Assembly (NCBI RefSeq): GCF_001422445.1
Contig: NZ_LMNA01000023.1
Location: forward strand, 260,362 to 324,361
Reading direction: 5' to 3'
Source of the DNA: Pseudorhodoferax sp. Leaf274
GTDB taxonomy: Bacteria; Pseudomonadota; Gammaproteobacteria; Burkholderiales; Burkholderiaceae_C
Length of the DNA: 64,000 bases
The position numbers and the translations under genes were made by a program. A model generated the notes under the pieces. It was not told the origin of the DNA. It did no database searches and was given only the letters and a program-made list of their open reading frames with translations. Below, one piece after another: positions 16,794-26,062 of the stretch. Position 1 is the first letter of the stretch; the number at the start of each line of letters is the position of its first letter.

Positions 16794-17762
16794 TCACTCC
16801 AGCCGGATGTTCTTGTCCTTGATCACCCGGCCCCACACGGCCTGGTCGGCGCGCATGGTCTGCGTCAGCTGCTCGGGCGTGCTGCCGACCGGGATCACGC
16901 CCAGCGCCTCGATGCGCTGCTTCTGCGCCGGCTCGCGCACGACCTCGGCCACGGCCTCGGAGATGCGCTGCACGATGGGCGCCGGCGTGCCGGCCGGCAC
17001 GAACATGCCGAACCAGCCGACCAGGTCCATCGCGGTGTAGCCCTGCTCGCGGAAGGTCGGCACGTCGGTGGCCAGCGGCGCGCGCGCCGTGCCGACCACG
17101 GCGATGGACCTGGCCTTGCCGGCCGCCACATGCGGCGACACGCCGCGCGCGGAGACGAACACCGCGTCCACGCTGCCGCCCAGCAGATCGGTGATGGCGG
17201 GCGCCTCGCCCTTGTAGGGCACGTGCAGCAGCTGGATGCCGGCGGCGTCCTGCAGCAGCTCCATGTACATGTGGGCACTGGAGCCGGCACCGAACGAGCC
17301 GTACGACAGCTTGCCCGGCGCGGCCCGCGCCTTCTCGACGAAGCCGGCCAGCGAGTCCACGCCCAGCTTGGTGCTGACCGTGAACACGATGGGCAGGCGG
17401 CCGGCCTCGGAGACCGGCGCGAAGTCCTTGAACGGGTCGTAGCCCACGTTGGCGTATAGCAGCGGGTTCTGCACGATGGAGGTCAGCGTGAACAGCACGG
17501 TGTAGCCATCGGCCGGCGCCCGCTGCACGGCCGTGAGCCCCAGGCCGCCGTTGGCGCCGGGCCGGTTGTCGACCACCACGCTCTGGCCCAGGCGCTTGCC
17601 CACGCCCTCGGCGACGATGCGCGCGAAGCCGTCCGTGGCGCCGCCGGCCGCATACGGCACGACCAGGCGGATCGGCCGGTCGGGCCAGGCGCCCTGGGCC
17701 AGGGCGCCGGCGCAGGCCAGGCTTGCGGAAAGTGCCAGCAGCGCGCGGCGGATCGGGTTCAT
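16794..17762 (-). CDS. Bug/TctC-family solute receptor
   Basis: Periplasmic receptor of 322 residues with a Sec signal peptide (LLALSASLACAGALAQG) and the Bug opening WPDRPIRLVVPYAAGGATDGFARI. Start ATG 17762 is backed by AGGAGGAGA just upstream; the longer open frame to 17888 enters the preceding gene. No TctAB membrane genes are nearby. Its place inside an acyl-CoA operon suggests it captures the acid that the following ligase (4-base gap) activates, or a related sensor ligand. Confidence 0.9.
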   Translation of the reverse strand: MNPIRRALLALSASLACAGALAQGAWPDRPIRLVVPYAAGGATDGFARIVAEGVGKRLGQSVVVDNRPGANGGLGLTAVQRAPADGYTVLFTLTSIVQNPLLYANVGYDPFKDFAPVSEAGRLPIVFTVSTKLGVDSLAGFVEKARAAPGKLSYGSFGAGSSAHMYMELLQDAAGIQLLHVPYKGEAPAITDLLGGSVDAVFVSARGVSPHVAAGKARSIAVVGTARAPLATDVPTFREQGYTAMDLVGWFGMFVPAGTPAPIVQRISEAVAEVVREPAQKQRIEALGVIPVGSTPEQLTQTMRADQAVWGRVIKDKNIRLE

Positions 17763-17805
17763 GGGGTCTCCTCCTCGTTGTCGTTGTCGCTGGACCGAAG
17801 GCTGC

Positions 17806-18483
17806 TCAGATGCCGTGGAAGCTCGCCAGCTCGGCCAGCGGCGCGCGCGCGGTCTGCAGCGCGTCGACCGCATGGCCGCGGTCGGCATAGCCGATGGCCA
17901 TGCCGCAGAACAGCATGCGGCCCTCGGGCAGTTCCAGGAAGCGGCCGATGGTCTGCGGGTACAGCGCCCAGCATTCCTGCGCGCAGCTGTCCAGGCCCTC
18001 CTCGCGCAGCAGCAGCATCACGCTTTGCAGCAGCATGCCCAGGTCGGACCACTGCGGCGGGCCCATCAGGCGGTCGACCGTGCAGAACAGCGCGAGCGGC
18101 GCGTCGAAGAACTGGAAGTTGCGTGCGAACCAGCGCAGCCGCGCGGGCTTGTCGTCGCGCGGAATGCCCAGGCTGGCGTACATGGCCTCGCCCACGGCGA
18201 AGCGCCGGTCACGGTAGGGCGAGGGCAACTGGTCGGGATAGACCTTGTACTCCGCGCCCTCGCCGTCGGGCGCTGGCGCCTGCAGCATGCGGTCGCGCAT
18301 GGTGGCCTTGAGCGCATCGAGCCGCTCGCCGCCCACGGCGTGCAGGTGCCAGGGCTGCAGGTTGCCGCCCGAGGGCGCGCGCAGGGCCCGTTCGAGCACG
18401 CGGCGGATGACCTCGCCGGGCACCGGCTTCGGCTGGAAGGCGCGCACCGAGCGGCGGCTGGCGATGGCTTCTGAGACGTTCAT
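17806..18483 (-). CDS. Nitroreductase-family flavoprotein
   Basis: FMN-dependent NAD(P)H oxidoreductase fold, 225 residues. The N-terminal FMN motif ASRRSVRAFQPKPV, the segment RAPSGGNLQPWHLHAV and the C-terminal LFCGMAIGYAD are diagnostic. The start overlaps the CoA-transferase stop (ATGA), so it is translationally coupled. In this setting it could reduce a nitro-aromatic or a conjugated double bond of the imported acid. The family is broad and the substrate cannot be told. Confidence 0.88.
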   Translation of the reverse strand: MNVSEAIASRRSVRAFQPKPVPGEVIRRVLERALRAPSGGNLQPWHLHAVGGERLDALKATMRDRMLQAPAPDGEGAEYKVYPDQLPSPYRDRRFAVGEAMYASLGIPRDDKPARLRWFARNFQFFDAPLALFCTVDRLMGPPQWSDLGMLLQSVMLLLREEGLDSCAQECWALYPQTIGRFLELPEGRMLFCGMAIGYADRGHAVDALQTARAPLAELASFHGI

Positions 18484-19667
18484 TTCTTCTCTCCACGGGC
18501 GGGCACGGCCACACCCAGTTCGCGCGCCAGTTCGGCGCTGTGTTCGCCGGCATGCGGCGCATGGGCGCGCTGGGCGCAGTCGTAGGCAGAGAAGCGGACG
18601 GGCGGCCCCACCTCCAGGTAGTCGCCCTCGGTGGGGTGGGTGCGTGTCTTGAACAGCCCGCTGGCGATGAGCTGCGGATCGTTGGGCAGGTCGGCCACCT
18701 CGTTCACGCGCATGGCCGGCACGTTGGCGGCGCGCAGGATGTCCAGCCATTCGTCGGTGCTGCGCTCGGGCAGGATGCGCGCGGCGGCCTGGTACATCAG
18801 GTTCATGTTCTTGCGCCGCAGGTCCTTGTCTGCCAGCTCGGGGCGGTCCAGCGCCTCCGGGTGGCCGGCCGCGGCGAAGAAGCGCAGCCAGCGCTCGTCC
18901 ATGTAGGGTGCGATGGCGATCCAGCCGTCGCGCGTTGCCATGGGCTGGCGGCTGGGGTCGATCTGGCGCGGGTACAGCGCCGGGCCCGTGGGCGGCACGA
19001 AGGTGGCGTCGCACAGGTGCTCCAGCAGGTTGAAGCTGGCGACGGATTCGAACATCGGCACCTCGATGCGCTGGCCCTCGCCGGTGCGCAGGCGGTGGAC
19101 CACGCCGGCCATCACGGCATAGGCCGCGTGCAGGCCCGACACCTTGTCGGCCATGGTCATGGGCACGAAGCGCGGCGCCGGGTTGCCGTCGACCTTGGGT
19201 GGCAGCGAAGCCACGCCGGCGGCGGCCTGGATGATGTCGTCGTAGGCCTGCAGGGCCGCATAGGGGCCGCGCTGGTCGAAGCCGGTGCAGTGCACGTACA
19301 GGATGTCGGGCTTGATCGCCTTCACCTCCTCGTACGACAGCCCGGCCCGGGCGATGGCCTCGCTGCGCACGTTGTGCACGAAGATGTCTGCCGTGGCCAG
19401 CAGCGCGCGCATGGCGGCCTGGCCGTCGGCGCTCTTGAGGTTCCAGTCCACCGAGCGCTTGCCGCGGTTCAGGCGCAGATGCACCGGGCTCATGCCGGGT
19501 GTCTTCGCCGGCGTGCCGATGATGCGGGTGTGGTCGCCCTCGGGTGGCTCGACCTTGATCACCTCCGCGCCCAGGTCGGCCAGGATCTGGGTGCAGTAGG
19601 GGCCGAAGATCACGGTCGTCAGGTCGACGACGCGCAGGCCTTCGAGCATGCGGGGGGAAGCGGACAT
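18480..19667 (-). CDS. CaiB/BaiF class III CoA-transferase
   Basis: Family III CoA-transferase of 395 residues, first gene of a minus-strand operon. It begins MLEGLRVVDLTTVIFGPYCT and has the conserved LGAEVIKVEPPEGD, LNLKS-type and RGKRSVDWNLKS segments. The likely catalytic Asp lies in MTMADKVSGLHAAYA. GAGGAGA precedes the ATG. These enzymes move CoA between carboxylates such as carnitine, oxalate, mesaconate or benzylsuccinate. Divergent from the LivK-type receptor gene with a palindromic operator in between. Confidence 0.92.
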   Translation of the reverse strand: MSASPRMLEGLRVVDLTTVIFGPYCTQILADLGAEVIKVEPPEGDHTRIIGTPAKTPGMSPVHLRLNRGKRSVDWNLKSADGQAAMRALLATADIFVHNVRSEAIARAGLSYEEVKAIKPDILYVHCTGFDQRGPYAALQAYDDIIQAAAGVASLPPKVDGNPAPRFVPMTMADKVSGLHAAYAVMAGVVHRLRTGEGQRIEVPMFESVASFNLLEHLCDATFVPPTGPALYPRQIDPSRQPMATRDGWIAIAPYMDERWLRFFAAAGHPEALDRPELADKDLRRKNMNLMYQAAARILPERSTDEWLDILRAANVPAMRVNEVADLPNDPQLIASGLFKTRTHPTEGDYLEVGPPVRFSAYDCAQRAHAPHAGEHSAELARELGVAVPARGEKK

Positions 19668-19764
19668 GGGTCTCCTCGAATACAGGTGGTGCCGGGATCA
19701 TCGCCGCGGCGTTGGAAAGTCCTTGTCGCGGGCGCATCCTAGGGACAACCCGCTGGCGGACTCA

Positions 19765-19782
19765 ATCGTCCGTTCCGACGAT
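19765..19782. promoter_or_regulatory. 18-bp palindromic operator ATCGTC-N6-GACGAT (copy 1)
   Basis: A perfect inverted repeat, ATCGTC CGTTCC GACGAT, 88 bases before the LivK-type receptor gene and 98 bases before the divergent CoA-transferase gene. A nearly identical copy lies at 21154. Downstream, both copies continue with a CCC(C/G)CTTG element and then CCTA(C/G)SATGC, which may be the promoter -10 area. Confidence 0.75.
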
Positions 19783-19869
19783 GTGCCCCCTTGAGGGGCC
19801 TGCCTACGATGCGGCCGTTCTGCGGGCAGCCTGCCCGGGACACCCTCAGAAGAGCGGGAGACTTCGAAT

Positions 19870-21090
19870 ATGGACCATGGTGTTTCGCGGCCGCTGCGCC
19901 GTTTCCTCAAGGCTGGTGTGGCTTTGGCGATGGGCGTGGCGCTGGCCGGTGCGGCCCAGGCGCAGAAGAAGTACGACACGGGTGCCACCGACACCGAGAT
20001 CAAGATCGGCCACCTGGTGCCCTACAGCGGCCCGGTGTCGGCCTACGGCACCATCGGCAAGGCCATCAACGCCTACTTCTCCAAGCTCAATGCCGAGGGT
20101 GGCATCAACGGCCGCAAGATCAACTTCCTGTCGCTGGACGATGCCTACACGCCCTCGCGCACGGTGGAGCAGGCGCGCAAGCTGGTCGAGCAGGACGAGG
20201 TGCTGCTGATGTTCGGCACGCTGGGCACGGCGCACAACATGGCGATCCAGCGCTACATGAACGCCAAGAAGGTGCCGCAGCTGTTCGTGGCCACCGGCGC
20301 CACGCGCTTCGGCGACCCCAAGGCCTTCCCGTGGACCATGGGCTGGCAGCCGACCTACCAGGCCGAGGGCACCATCTACGCCCAGCACATCCTGGCCACC
20401 AAGCCGAACGCGAAGATCGGCATCCTGATGCAGAACGACGACTTCGGGAAGGACTACCTCAAGGGCTTCCTGGACGGCCTGGGCGACAAGGCCAAGACCA
20501 TGGTCGTCTCCCAGGTCACCTATGAGGTGACCGACCCCACGGTGGACAGCCAGCTGGTGGCGCTCAAGTCCTCGGGCGCCGACGTGTTCTTCTCGATCAC
20601 CACGCCCAAGTTCGCCGCCCAGGCGATCCGCAAGGTGGCCGAGATCGGCTGGAAGCCCACGCACTACCTGGCCAGCGTGTCGCAGTCGGTCACCTCGGTG
20701 TTCAAGCCGGCCGGCTTCGAGAACGCCAAGGGCGTGATCTCGGCCGCCTACCTGCGCGATCCCTCGGACTACAAGGACACCAAGGAAGTGCAGGAGTACC
20801 TGGCCGTGATGGCCAAGTACTACCCGGGCGGCGACCCGAACGATTCGCTCAACGTGCTGGGCTATTCCTCGGCCCAGACGCTGGAGTTCGTGCTGCGCAA
20901 GGCCGGCGACAACCTCACGCGCGAGAACATCATGAAGATCGCGGCCAACATGTCGATGACGCTGCCCATGCTGTACCCGGGCATCGAGATCAAGACCAGC
21001 CCGGACGATTTCCACCCCATCGAGAAGATGCAGCCGCAGCAGTTCGATGGCACGCGCTACGTGCCGATGGGGCCGGTGCTGGGGCGTTGA
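19870..21090 (+). CDS. Branched-chain-amino-acid-type ABC substrate-binding protein (LivK family)
   Basis: Periplasmic type I binding protein of 406 residues. Signal peptide about residues 1-31 (ALAMGVALAGAAQAQ). The mature protein opens with YDTGATDTEIKIGHLVPYSGPVSAYG and shows the Peripla_BP_6 layout, including LNAEGGINGRKINFLSLDDAY and LMQNDDFGKDYLKGFLDGL. No LivHMGF genes are adjacent. In Burkholderiales such receptors often bind aromatic or fatty acids, and it is followed by an acyl-CoA ligase under the same operator type, so an acid ligand is a reasonable inference. Confidence 0.92.
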   Translation: MDHGVSRPLRRFLKAGVALAMGVALAGAAQAQKKYDTGATDTEIKIGHLVPYSGPVSAYGTIGKAINAYFSKLNAEGGINGRKINFLSLDDAYTPSRTVEQARKLVEQDEVLLMFGTLGTAHNMAIQRYMNAKKVPQLFVATGATRFGDPKAFPWTMGWQPTYQAEGTIYAQHILATKPNAKIGILMQNDDFGKDYLKGFLDGLGDKAKTMVVSQVTYEVTDPTVDSQLVALKSSGADVFFSITTPKFAAQAIRKVAEIGWKPTHYLASVSQSVTSVFKPAGFENAKGVISAAYLRDPSDYKDTKEVQEYLAVMAKYYPGGDPNDSLNVLGYSSAQTLEFVLRKAGDNLTRENIMKIAANMSMTLPMLYPGIEIKTSPDDFHPIEKMQPQQFDGTRYVPMGPVLGR

Positions 21091-21153
21091 TCGGCCGTTG
21101 AGCGGCCGATGAGTGGCCGATGCGTGGCCGGCAGGGAGCTGCCGGCCCGCGCA

Positions 21154-21171
21154 ATCGTCCGATCCGACGAC
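21154..21171. promoter_or_regulatory. 18-bp palindromic operator (copy 2)
   Basis: ATCGTC CGATCC GACGAC, differing from copy 1 at only two of 18 positions, 98 bases before the ATG of the acyl-CoA ligase gene. The similarity continues for some 30 bases downstream in register (CCCGCTTG, then CCTAGCATGC), so the whole promoter is conserved. It implies that the ligase has its own promoter controlled by the same regulator as the receptor gene. Confidence 0.72.
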
Positions 21172-21268
21172 GCCCGCTTGGGCGCCCGCGCCTAGCATGC
21201 CTGCGCGCCGCCATGCCGGGCCCCGCCGGGCAGCCTGGGCGGCATTCCAGAAGAAAGAGGAACACACC

Positions 21269-22915
21269 ATGGCATCCCCCCTGTTCGGACTCATGCAGGA
21301 CCGCCCGCTGCTGATCTCGTCGCTGATCGAGCACGCGGCGCGCTTCCACCCCAAGGCCGAGATCGTCTCGCGCCTGCCCGAAGGCGGCATGCACCGCACC
21401 GACTGGGCCGGCATCCGCAGCGAGGCCTGCAAGGTGGCCAACGCCCTGAAGCAGTTGGGCGTCGGGCAGGGCGAACGCGTCGGCACGCTGGCCTGGAACA
21501 GTTACCGCCACCTGGCGCTGTACTTCGGCGTCTCGGGTTCGGGCGCCGTGCTGCACACCGTCAACCCGCGGCTGTTTCCCGAGCAGATCGAGTACATCGT
21601 GAACCATGCCGAAGACCAGGTGATGTTCTTCGACACCAGCTTCGCGCCACTGGTGGAGAAGCTGGCCTCCAGGTTCAAGACCGTCAAGGCCTTCGTCTGC
21701 ATGTGCACGCGGGACGCCATGCCCAAGATCGACGTGCCCAACCTGCACTGCTGGGAAGACCTGATCGGCGGCCAGAGCGATGCCTACACCTGGCCCGAAT
21801 TCGACGAGCGTACCGCCTCGTCGCTGTGCTACACCTCTGGCACCACGGGCAACCCCAAGGGCGTGCTGTACTCGCACCGCTCCACCATTCTGCACACGCT
21901 GATGGAACTGGCGCCCGACACCTTCGGCATCAGCTCGCGCGAGACCGTGATGCTGATCGTGCCGATGTTCCACGCCAACGCCTGGGGCACGCCGTACGCC
22001 GCCGCGATGGTCGGCTGCCGGCTGGTGCTGCCCGGCCCGCACCTGGACGGGCAGAGCGTCTACACCCTCATGCGCGACGAGAAGGTCACCTTCTCGCAGG
22101 GCGTGCCCACGGTCTGGCTCATGCTGTTCCAGTACCTGGACGCCAACCCCGACATCGACCCGAAGAAGCTCGGCATGCAGCGTGTGGGCATCGGCGGTGC
22201 GGCCGTGCCGCGCGCGATGCTGGAACGCTTCGAGAACCAGTTCGGCGTCGAGGTCACGCAGGGCTGGGGCATGACCGAGACCAGCCCCATCGGCGTGATC
22301 AGCAAGCTGCTGCCCAAGCACGACAGCATGTCCGGCGAAGAGCTGGTCAAGGTCAAGCTCAAGCAGGGCCGCGGCGTCTGGGGCGTGGACCTCAAGATCG
22401 TCGACGACGAAGGCAAGGTCCAACCGTGGGATGGCGAGGCCTTCGGCCACCTGCGCGTGCGCGGCCCGTGGATCGCCAGCGGCTACTTCAAGGGCGAGGG
22501 CGGCTCGCCCATCGACGAGGAGGGTTACTTCAGCACCGGCGACGTGGCCACCATCGACACCGACGGCTTCCTGCAGCTGGTGGACCGTGCCAAGGACGTG
22601 ATCAAGTCCGGCGGCGAGTGGATCTCGTCCATCGACGTCGAGAACGCCTGCATGAGCCACCCCGGCGTGGCCGAGGCCGCTGTCATCGGCCTGCCGCACC
22701 CCAAGTGGCAAGAGCGCCCGCTGCTGGTGGTGGTCAAGCGCCCCGGTGCCGAGGTCGACCGCCAGAGCGTGCTGGACCACCTGGGCCAGCGCATCGTCAA
22801 GTGGTGGATGCCGGACGATGTGGTGTTCGTCGACAGCCTGCCGCACACGGCGACGGGCAAGCTGCTCAAGACGCAGCTGCGGCAGCAGTTCAAGGATTAC
22901 AAGCTGGCGGATTGA
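21269..22915 (+). CDS. Medium/long-chain fatty-acid-type acyl-CoA ligase
   Basis: AMP-forming ligase of 548 residues. P-loop [21 protein letters not shown] near residue 185, A5 motif [12 protein letters not shown] near 325, and a hinge [35 protein letters not shown]. The C-terminal catalytic Lys is in [18 protein letters not shown]. The overall resemblance is to AlkK-type medium-chain acyl-CoA synthetases. It has a separate promoter with the shared palindrome. Probably activates the acid bound by the receptor upstream. Confidence 0.92.
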   Translation: MASPLFGLMQDRPLLISSLIEHAARFHPKAEIVSRLPEGGMHRTDWAGIRSEACKVANALKQLGVGQGERVGTLAWNSYRHLALYFGVSGSGAVLHTVNPRLFPEQIEYIVNHAEDQVMFFDTSFAPLVEKLASRFKTVKAFVCMCTRDAMPKIDVPNLHCWEDLIGGQSDAYTWPEFDERTASSLCYTSGTTGNPKGVLYSHRSTILHTLMELAPDTFGISSRETVMLIVPMFHANAWGTPYAAAMVGCRLVLPGPHLDGQSVYTLMRDEKVTFSQGVPTVWLMLFQYLDANPDIDPKKLGMQRVGIGGAAVPRAMLERFENQFGVEVTQGWGMTETSPIGVISKLLPKHDSMSGEELVKVKLKQGRGVWGVDLKIVDDEGKVQPWDGEAFGHLRVRGPWIASGYFKGEGGSPIDEEGYFSTGDVATIDTDGFLQLVDRAKDVIKSGGEWISSIDVENACMSHPGVAEAAVIGLPHPKWQERPLLVVVKRPGAEVDRQSVLDHLGQRIVKWWMPDDVVFVDSLPHTATGKLLKTQLRQQFKDYKLAD

Positions 22916-22918
22916 ACG

Positions 22919-24181
22919 TCACCGCACGCTGAACGGCGACTGGTACGGCCGCCCGAACGCCACGCCGGCCACCACCGTGCCGGCCGGCTTCAGGTGCATC
23001 TTGCCGGTGCGCTTGTTGCCCATGCTGTCGACGAACTCGACCGGGCCCTCGACCAGATCAAGGAACGACAGATCGGCCGGTGCGCCGACCTGCAGCGTGC
23101 CGTGCTTCGGGATGCGGCCGATCACGCGCGCCGGCGCGGCCGTGGACATGGCCACCACCTCGGGCAGCGACAGGCCCAGCCCGACCAGCTTGCTCATGAC
23201 CCAGGGCAGGTAGGGCATGCCCGGGCTGTTGCCCGAGAAGGCGTGGATGTCCGACGAGATCGTGTCGGGCATGGCGCCCTGGGCCATCGCGGCCTCGGCG
23301 ATGGTGTAGTCGAAGCTGCCGCCACCGTGGCCGATGTCGAAGATCACGCCGCGGCGCTTGGCCTCCAGCGCGGCCGGCAGCAGCTTGCCGTCCTGCACGA
23401 TGTTCGTGCCCTCGCCAGCGTTGTTGCGGGCACCCGAATAACAGTGCGTGAGCACATCGCCGGGGCGCAGCGCATCCAGGATCTGCGACATCAGCGCCTT
23501 CTCGGACACGCCGCCGATGTGCGCCATCACGCGCGCCGGCACGCCGGCCATCTCGCAGGCCGCGATCGCGCGCTTGAGCGGCTCCAGGCCGTGGCGTGCG
23601 ACCACGTTCTCGCTCATGCGCACCTTCACGCCCAGGACCATGTCGGCGTTCTCGGCCACCACGCGCGCGGCGGCGTCGGGCCGCGCGTAGTCGATGTTGA
23701 ACAGCTCGGGCACCGGAAAACCGGCCAGGCCCACGATGCCGATGTGCACGAAGGCGAACTGCCGCGTCCGCGAGCCCGGTGCGATGAAGCGCCGGAACGC
23801 CGCGAAGTTGTTGGCGCCCGCATCGCCGGCCGAGACCACGGTGGTCGTGGCCTGCAGTGCCACGAGTTCATCGGCCGGGATGCCGATGGCCGAGCCGTAG
23901 GGGTAGCTGTGCGCGTGCAGGTCGATCAGGCCCGGCGTGACCAGCTTGCCGCCGGCGTCCAGCACGCGCTGCGCGCGCTCGGGGGCGATGGAAGCCTCCA
24001 CGGCGGCGACCAGGCCGTGGCGGATGCCCACGTCGCGCTGGCCCGACAGGTTCTGCGACGGGTCGAGCACATTGGCGTTGCGCACCAGCAGGTCGAACTT
24101 GTCGTTGGGGCCCATGGCGGCCAGGGAAAGGCCCGGCAGGGCCATGGCGGGGCAGGCCAGCAGTCGGCGGCGTGTCAGCAT
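22919..24181 (-). CDS. Exported amidohydrolase/deacetylase-family metallohydrolase
   Basis: Amidohydrolase-superfamily enzyme of 420 residues. The N-terminus MLTRRRLLACPAMALPGLSL has an arginine-rich stretch and hydrophobic core, suggesting export. Metal-binding HAH is in VTPGLIDLHAHSYPYG; a candidate carboxylated Lys is in MVLGVKVRMSE; later motifs are VMAHIGG, LTHCYSG and the Asp in ISSDIHAFSG. These fit the dihydroorotase-like 'amidohydrolase/deacetylase' group. It converges on the ligase gene (3 bases apart). AGAGGAGA precedes the ATG. The substrate is unknown; N-acyl amino acids or cyclic amides are typical. Confidence 0.85.
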   Translation of the reverse strand: MLTRRRLLACPAMALPGLSLAAMGPNDKFDLLVRNANVLDPSQNLSGQRDVGIRHGLVAAVEASIAPERAQRVLDAGGKLVTPGLIDLHAHSYPYGSAIGIPADELVALQATTTVVSAGDAGANNFAAFRRFIAPGSRTRQFAFVHIGIVGLAGFPVPELFNIDYARPDAAARVVAENADMVLGVKVRMSENVVARHGLEPLKRAIAACEMAGVPARVMAHIGGVSEKALMSQILDALRPGDVLTHCYSGARNNAGEGTNIVQDGKLLPAALEAKRRGVIFDIGHGGGSFDYTIAEAAMAQGAMPDTISSDIHAFSGNSPGMPYLPWVMSKLVGLGLSLPEVVAMSTAAPARVIGRIPKHGTLQVGAPADLSFLDLVEGPVEFVDSMGNKRTGKMHLKPAGTVVAGVAFGRPYQSPFSVR

Positions 24182-24287
24182 GCGTGTCTCCTCTTGGTGG
24201 TGGGAATGCCATGGCCGGCACGCGCATGCCTCTGGCCGCAGCGGCGTGAGTCTAGGGGGCAGATGCCTGCCTGGGTAGCATCGCCGC

Positions 24288-24606
24288 ATGCCCTTGCCGC
24301 ATTTCGCGACTCTGACCCACCATGCCGACCCGCTGGCCGACGGCATCGCGGCAGAGCGCGACTGGGCTCAGGCCGTCGCCAAAGGTGTTGCACCGCAGGC
24401 CCACCTATGGCAGGGCGTGCCGGGATGGGCCGTGCCGGCCAGCTATGCCCGCGCGCCTGGCTGGGCCGGCTGGCAGGCGCCGCTACCGCGTCGAGGCACT
24501 GACCAGTGTGGCGGCCGAGGCATCGCGCGCGGGCCAGGCGCCGGGCGACTGGCCGCAACGGCTGGCGCAGGCGCTGCGCGTGCAGGGCCTGGCCGGCATC
24601 CCCTGA
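24288..24606 (+). pseudogene. Decayed gene, probably lipoate-protein ligase family, with internal deletion
   Basis: From ATG 24288 one frame gives a plausible N-terminus: LADGIAAERDWAQAVAKGVA, then HLWQGVPGWAVPASYARAPGW, which resembles the biotin/lipoate ligase (LplA-like) opening. At about 24475-24490 the sense moves to another frame, which gives YRVEALTSVAAEASRAGQAP, then QRLAQALRVQGLAGIP and a stop at 24606, a credible C-terminus. The catalytic core expected between them is missing. The gene appears to have lost its centre and its reading frame. Family assignment is tentative. Confidence 0.5.
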
Positions 24607-24626
24607 ACATCCAACAAGGAAACACC

Positions 24627-24938
24627 ATGGTCCTGCTCGAATTCCAGATGTCCCCGCGCGCCGAAGGCGACAGCGTGAGCGCCTACGTGGCCCAGATCAT
24701 CGACATCATCGACCGAAGCGGCGTGCCCTACCAGCTCACGCCCATGGGCACCATCCTCGAAGGCGAATGGGACGAGACCTTCGCCGTCGTGAAGGCCTGC
24801 TTCGACCATCTGCGCGAGGTTGGCTGCAGCCGGATTGGCCTGCACCTCAAGGTGGACTGGCGCGAGGGCCCGGCCGGTCGGCTGCAGGCCAAGACGGCCA
24901 AGGTGGCGCAGCTGCTGGGCCGCAAGCTGCGCACCTGA
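24627..24938 (+). CDS. MTH1187/YqgV-family thiamine-binding protein (DUF77)
   Basis: Small ferredoxin-like-fold protein of 103 residues. The sequence MVLLEFQMSPRAEGDSVSAY, then IDRSGVPYQLTPMGTILEGEW is diagnostic of the MTH1187 group, whose members bind thiamine or its pyrimidine moiety. AAGGAAA precedes ATG 24627. It follows the decayed gene by 20 bases. Monocistronic now; nothing else for thiamine metabolism is nearby. Confidence 0.88.
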   Translation: MVLLEFQMSPRAEGDSVSAYVAQIIDIIDRSGVPYQLTPMGTILEGEWDETFAVVKACFDHLREVGCSRIGLHLKVDWREGPAGRLQAKTAKVAQLLGRKLRT

Positions 24939-25071
24939 GGCCGCCGGCCTGGCCTGCCTGTTTTGCAGGCACCGCGCCGCAGCCCGCGCCGGGCAAGGAT
25001 TCCGGACGCTTCCCACGCGGTTGTCCACAGGCTTGCCCACGGTGTCCATGGACAAGTCGGGGGGGGGCCGG

Positions 25072-25989
25072 TCACTCGATGTTCTGCACCTGCTCGCGCA
25101 TCTGCTCGATCAGCACCTTCATGTCCACCGAGATGCGCGTGAGTTCGAGCGCCGCGGACTTCGAACCCAGCGTGTTGGCCTCGCGGTGCAGTTCCTGGAT
25201 CAGGAAGTCGAGCCGCTTGCCGAGTTCGCCGCCCTTCTTGAGCAGGCGCTCGATCTCGTCGAGGTGCGAGTCCAGCCGGGTGATCTCCTCGGCCACGTCG
25301 ATGCGGATCGCGAAAGCCGTGGCTTCGCTCAGCGCGCGGTCCTGCGCGGCTTCGGGCAGGGTGGCGCCATCGGCCAGGGCCATGGCGTCCTTCCAGCGGT
25401 CCAGGAAGCGCTGGCGCTGCTGTTCCACGAGCTGCGGCACCAGCGGCAGGGCCTGCGCCGCCAGGGCCCGCAGCTGGCCCAGGCGCTCGTTCAGCATCGC
25501 CGCGAGGCGGGCGCCTTCGCGCTGGCGCGCGGCCAGCAGTTCCTTGAGCACCTTCTCGGCCAGCGGCAGCACCTGCTCGTCGAGTTCGCCCGTGCCATGC
25601 TGTTCGGCGGAAGACAGCCGGATCACCTCGGCCACCGACAGCGGGGTGGCGTTCGGCAGCCAGGAGCGCACCTGGTCCTGCACGCCGTTGAGGCGCTGCA
25701 GCAGCCGCGGCGTGGGTTCGGGCACGCTGCCCGCGTCGATGCTGTCGATGGACGCGCGCAGCTCGACCTTGCCGCGCTTGAGCTTGGCCGTCAGCAGTTC
25801 GCGCAGCGCGGGCTCCTGCTGGCGCAGCTCGTCGGGCAGGCGGAACGCGAGGTCGAGGAAGCGGCTGTTGACGGCGCGGATCTCGATGCCAAGGCGGCGG
25901 GACGGGGCGCTTTTGGCGTCGTGTTCCGCAGTGTTACTGGCGCCACTTTGCTGGGCGCTTGCGTAACCGGTCATGCTGTAGACTGGCAT
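25072..25989 (-). CDS. yicC: YicC-family endoribonuclease
   Basis: Cytoplasmic protein of 305 residues. It begins with the family hallmark VYSMTGYA and contains EIRAVNSRFLDLAFRLPDEL in the N-terminal domain. The C-terminal DUF1732 domain has RIDVAEEITRLDSHLDEIERLL and FLIQELHREANTLGSK. YicC is known in E. coli as an RNase acting on RyhB-type RNA. Start ATG 25989 fits the family N-terminus; the longer frame to 26106 is discarded. Divergent from the kinase gene over 73 bases. Confidence 0.93.
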   Translation of the reverse strand: MPVYSMTGYASAQQSGASNTAEHDAKSAPSRRLGIEIRAVNSRFLDLAFRLPDELRQQEPALRELLTAKLKRGKVELRASIDSIDAGSVPEPTPRLLQRLNGVQDQVRSWLPNATPLSVAEVIRLSSAEQHGTGELDEQVLPLAEKVLKELLAARQREGARLAAMLNERLGQLRALAAQALPLVPQLVEQQRQRFLDRWKDAMALADGATLPEAAQDRALSEATAFAIRIDVAEEITRLDSHLDEIERLLKKGGELGKRLDFLIQELHREANTLGSKSAALELTRISVDMKVLIEQMREQVQNIE

Positions 25990-26062
25990 GAGAACGTTTC
26001 TGGTCGTTGCAAAGGCCAGAGAATAACGGCTTCCACCACTCGCGACGATTGCAGCCCCTTCC

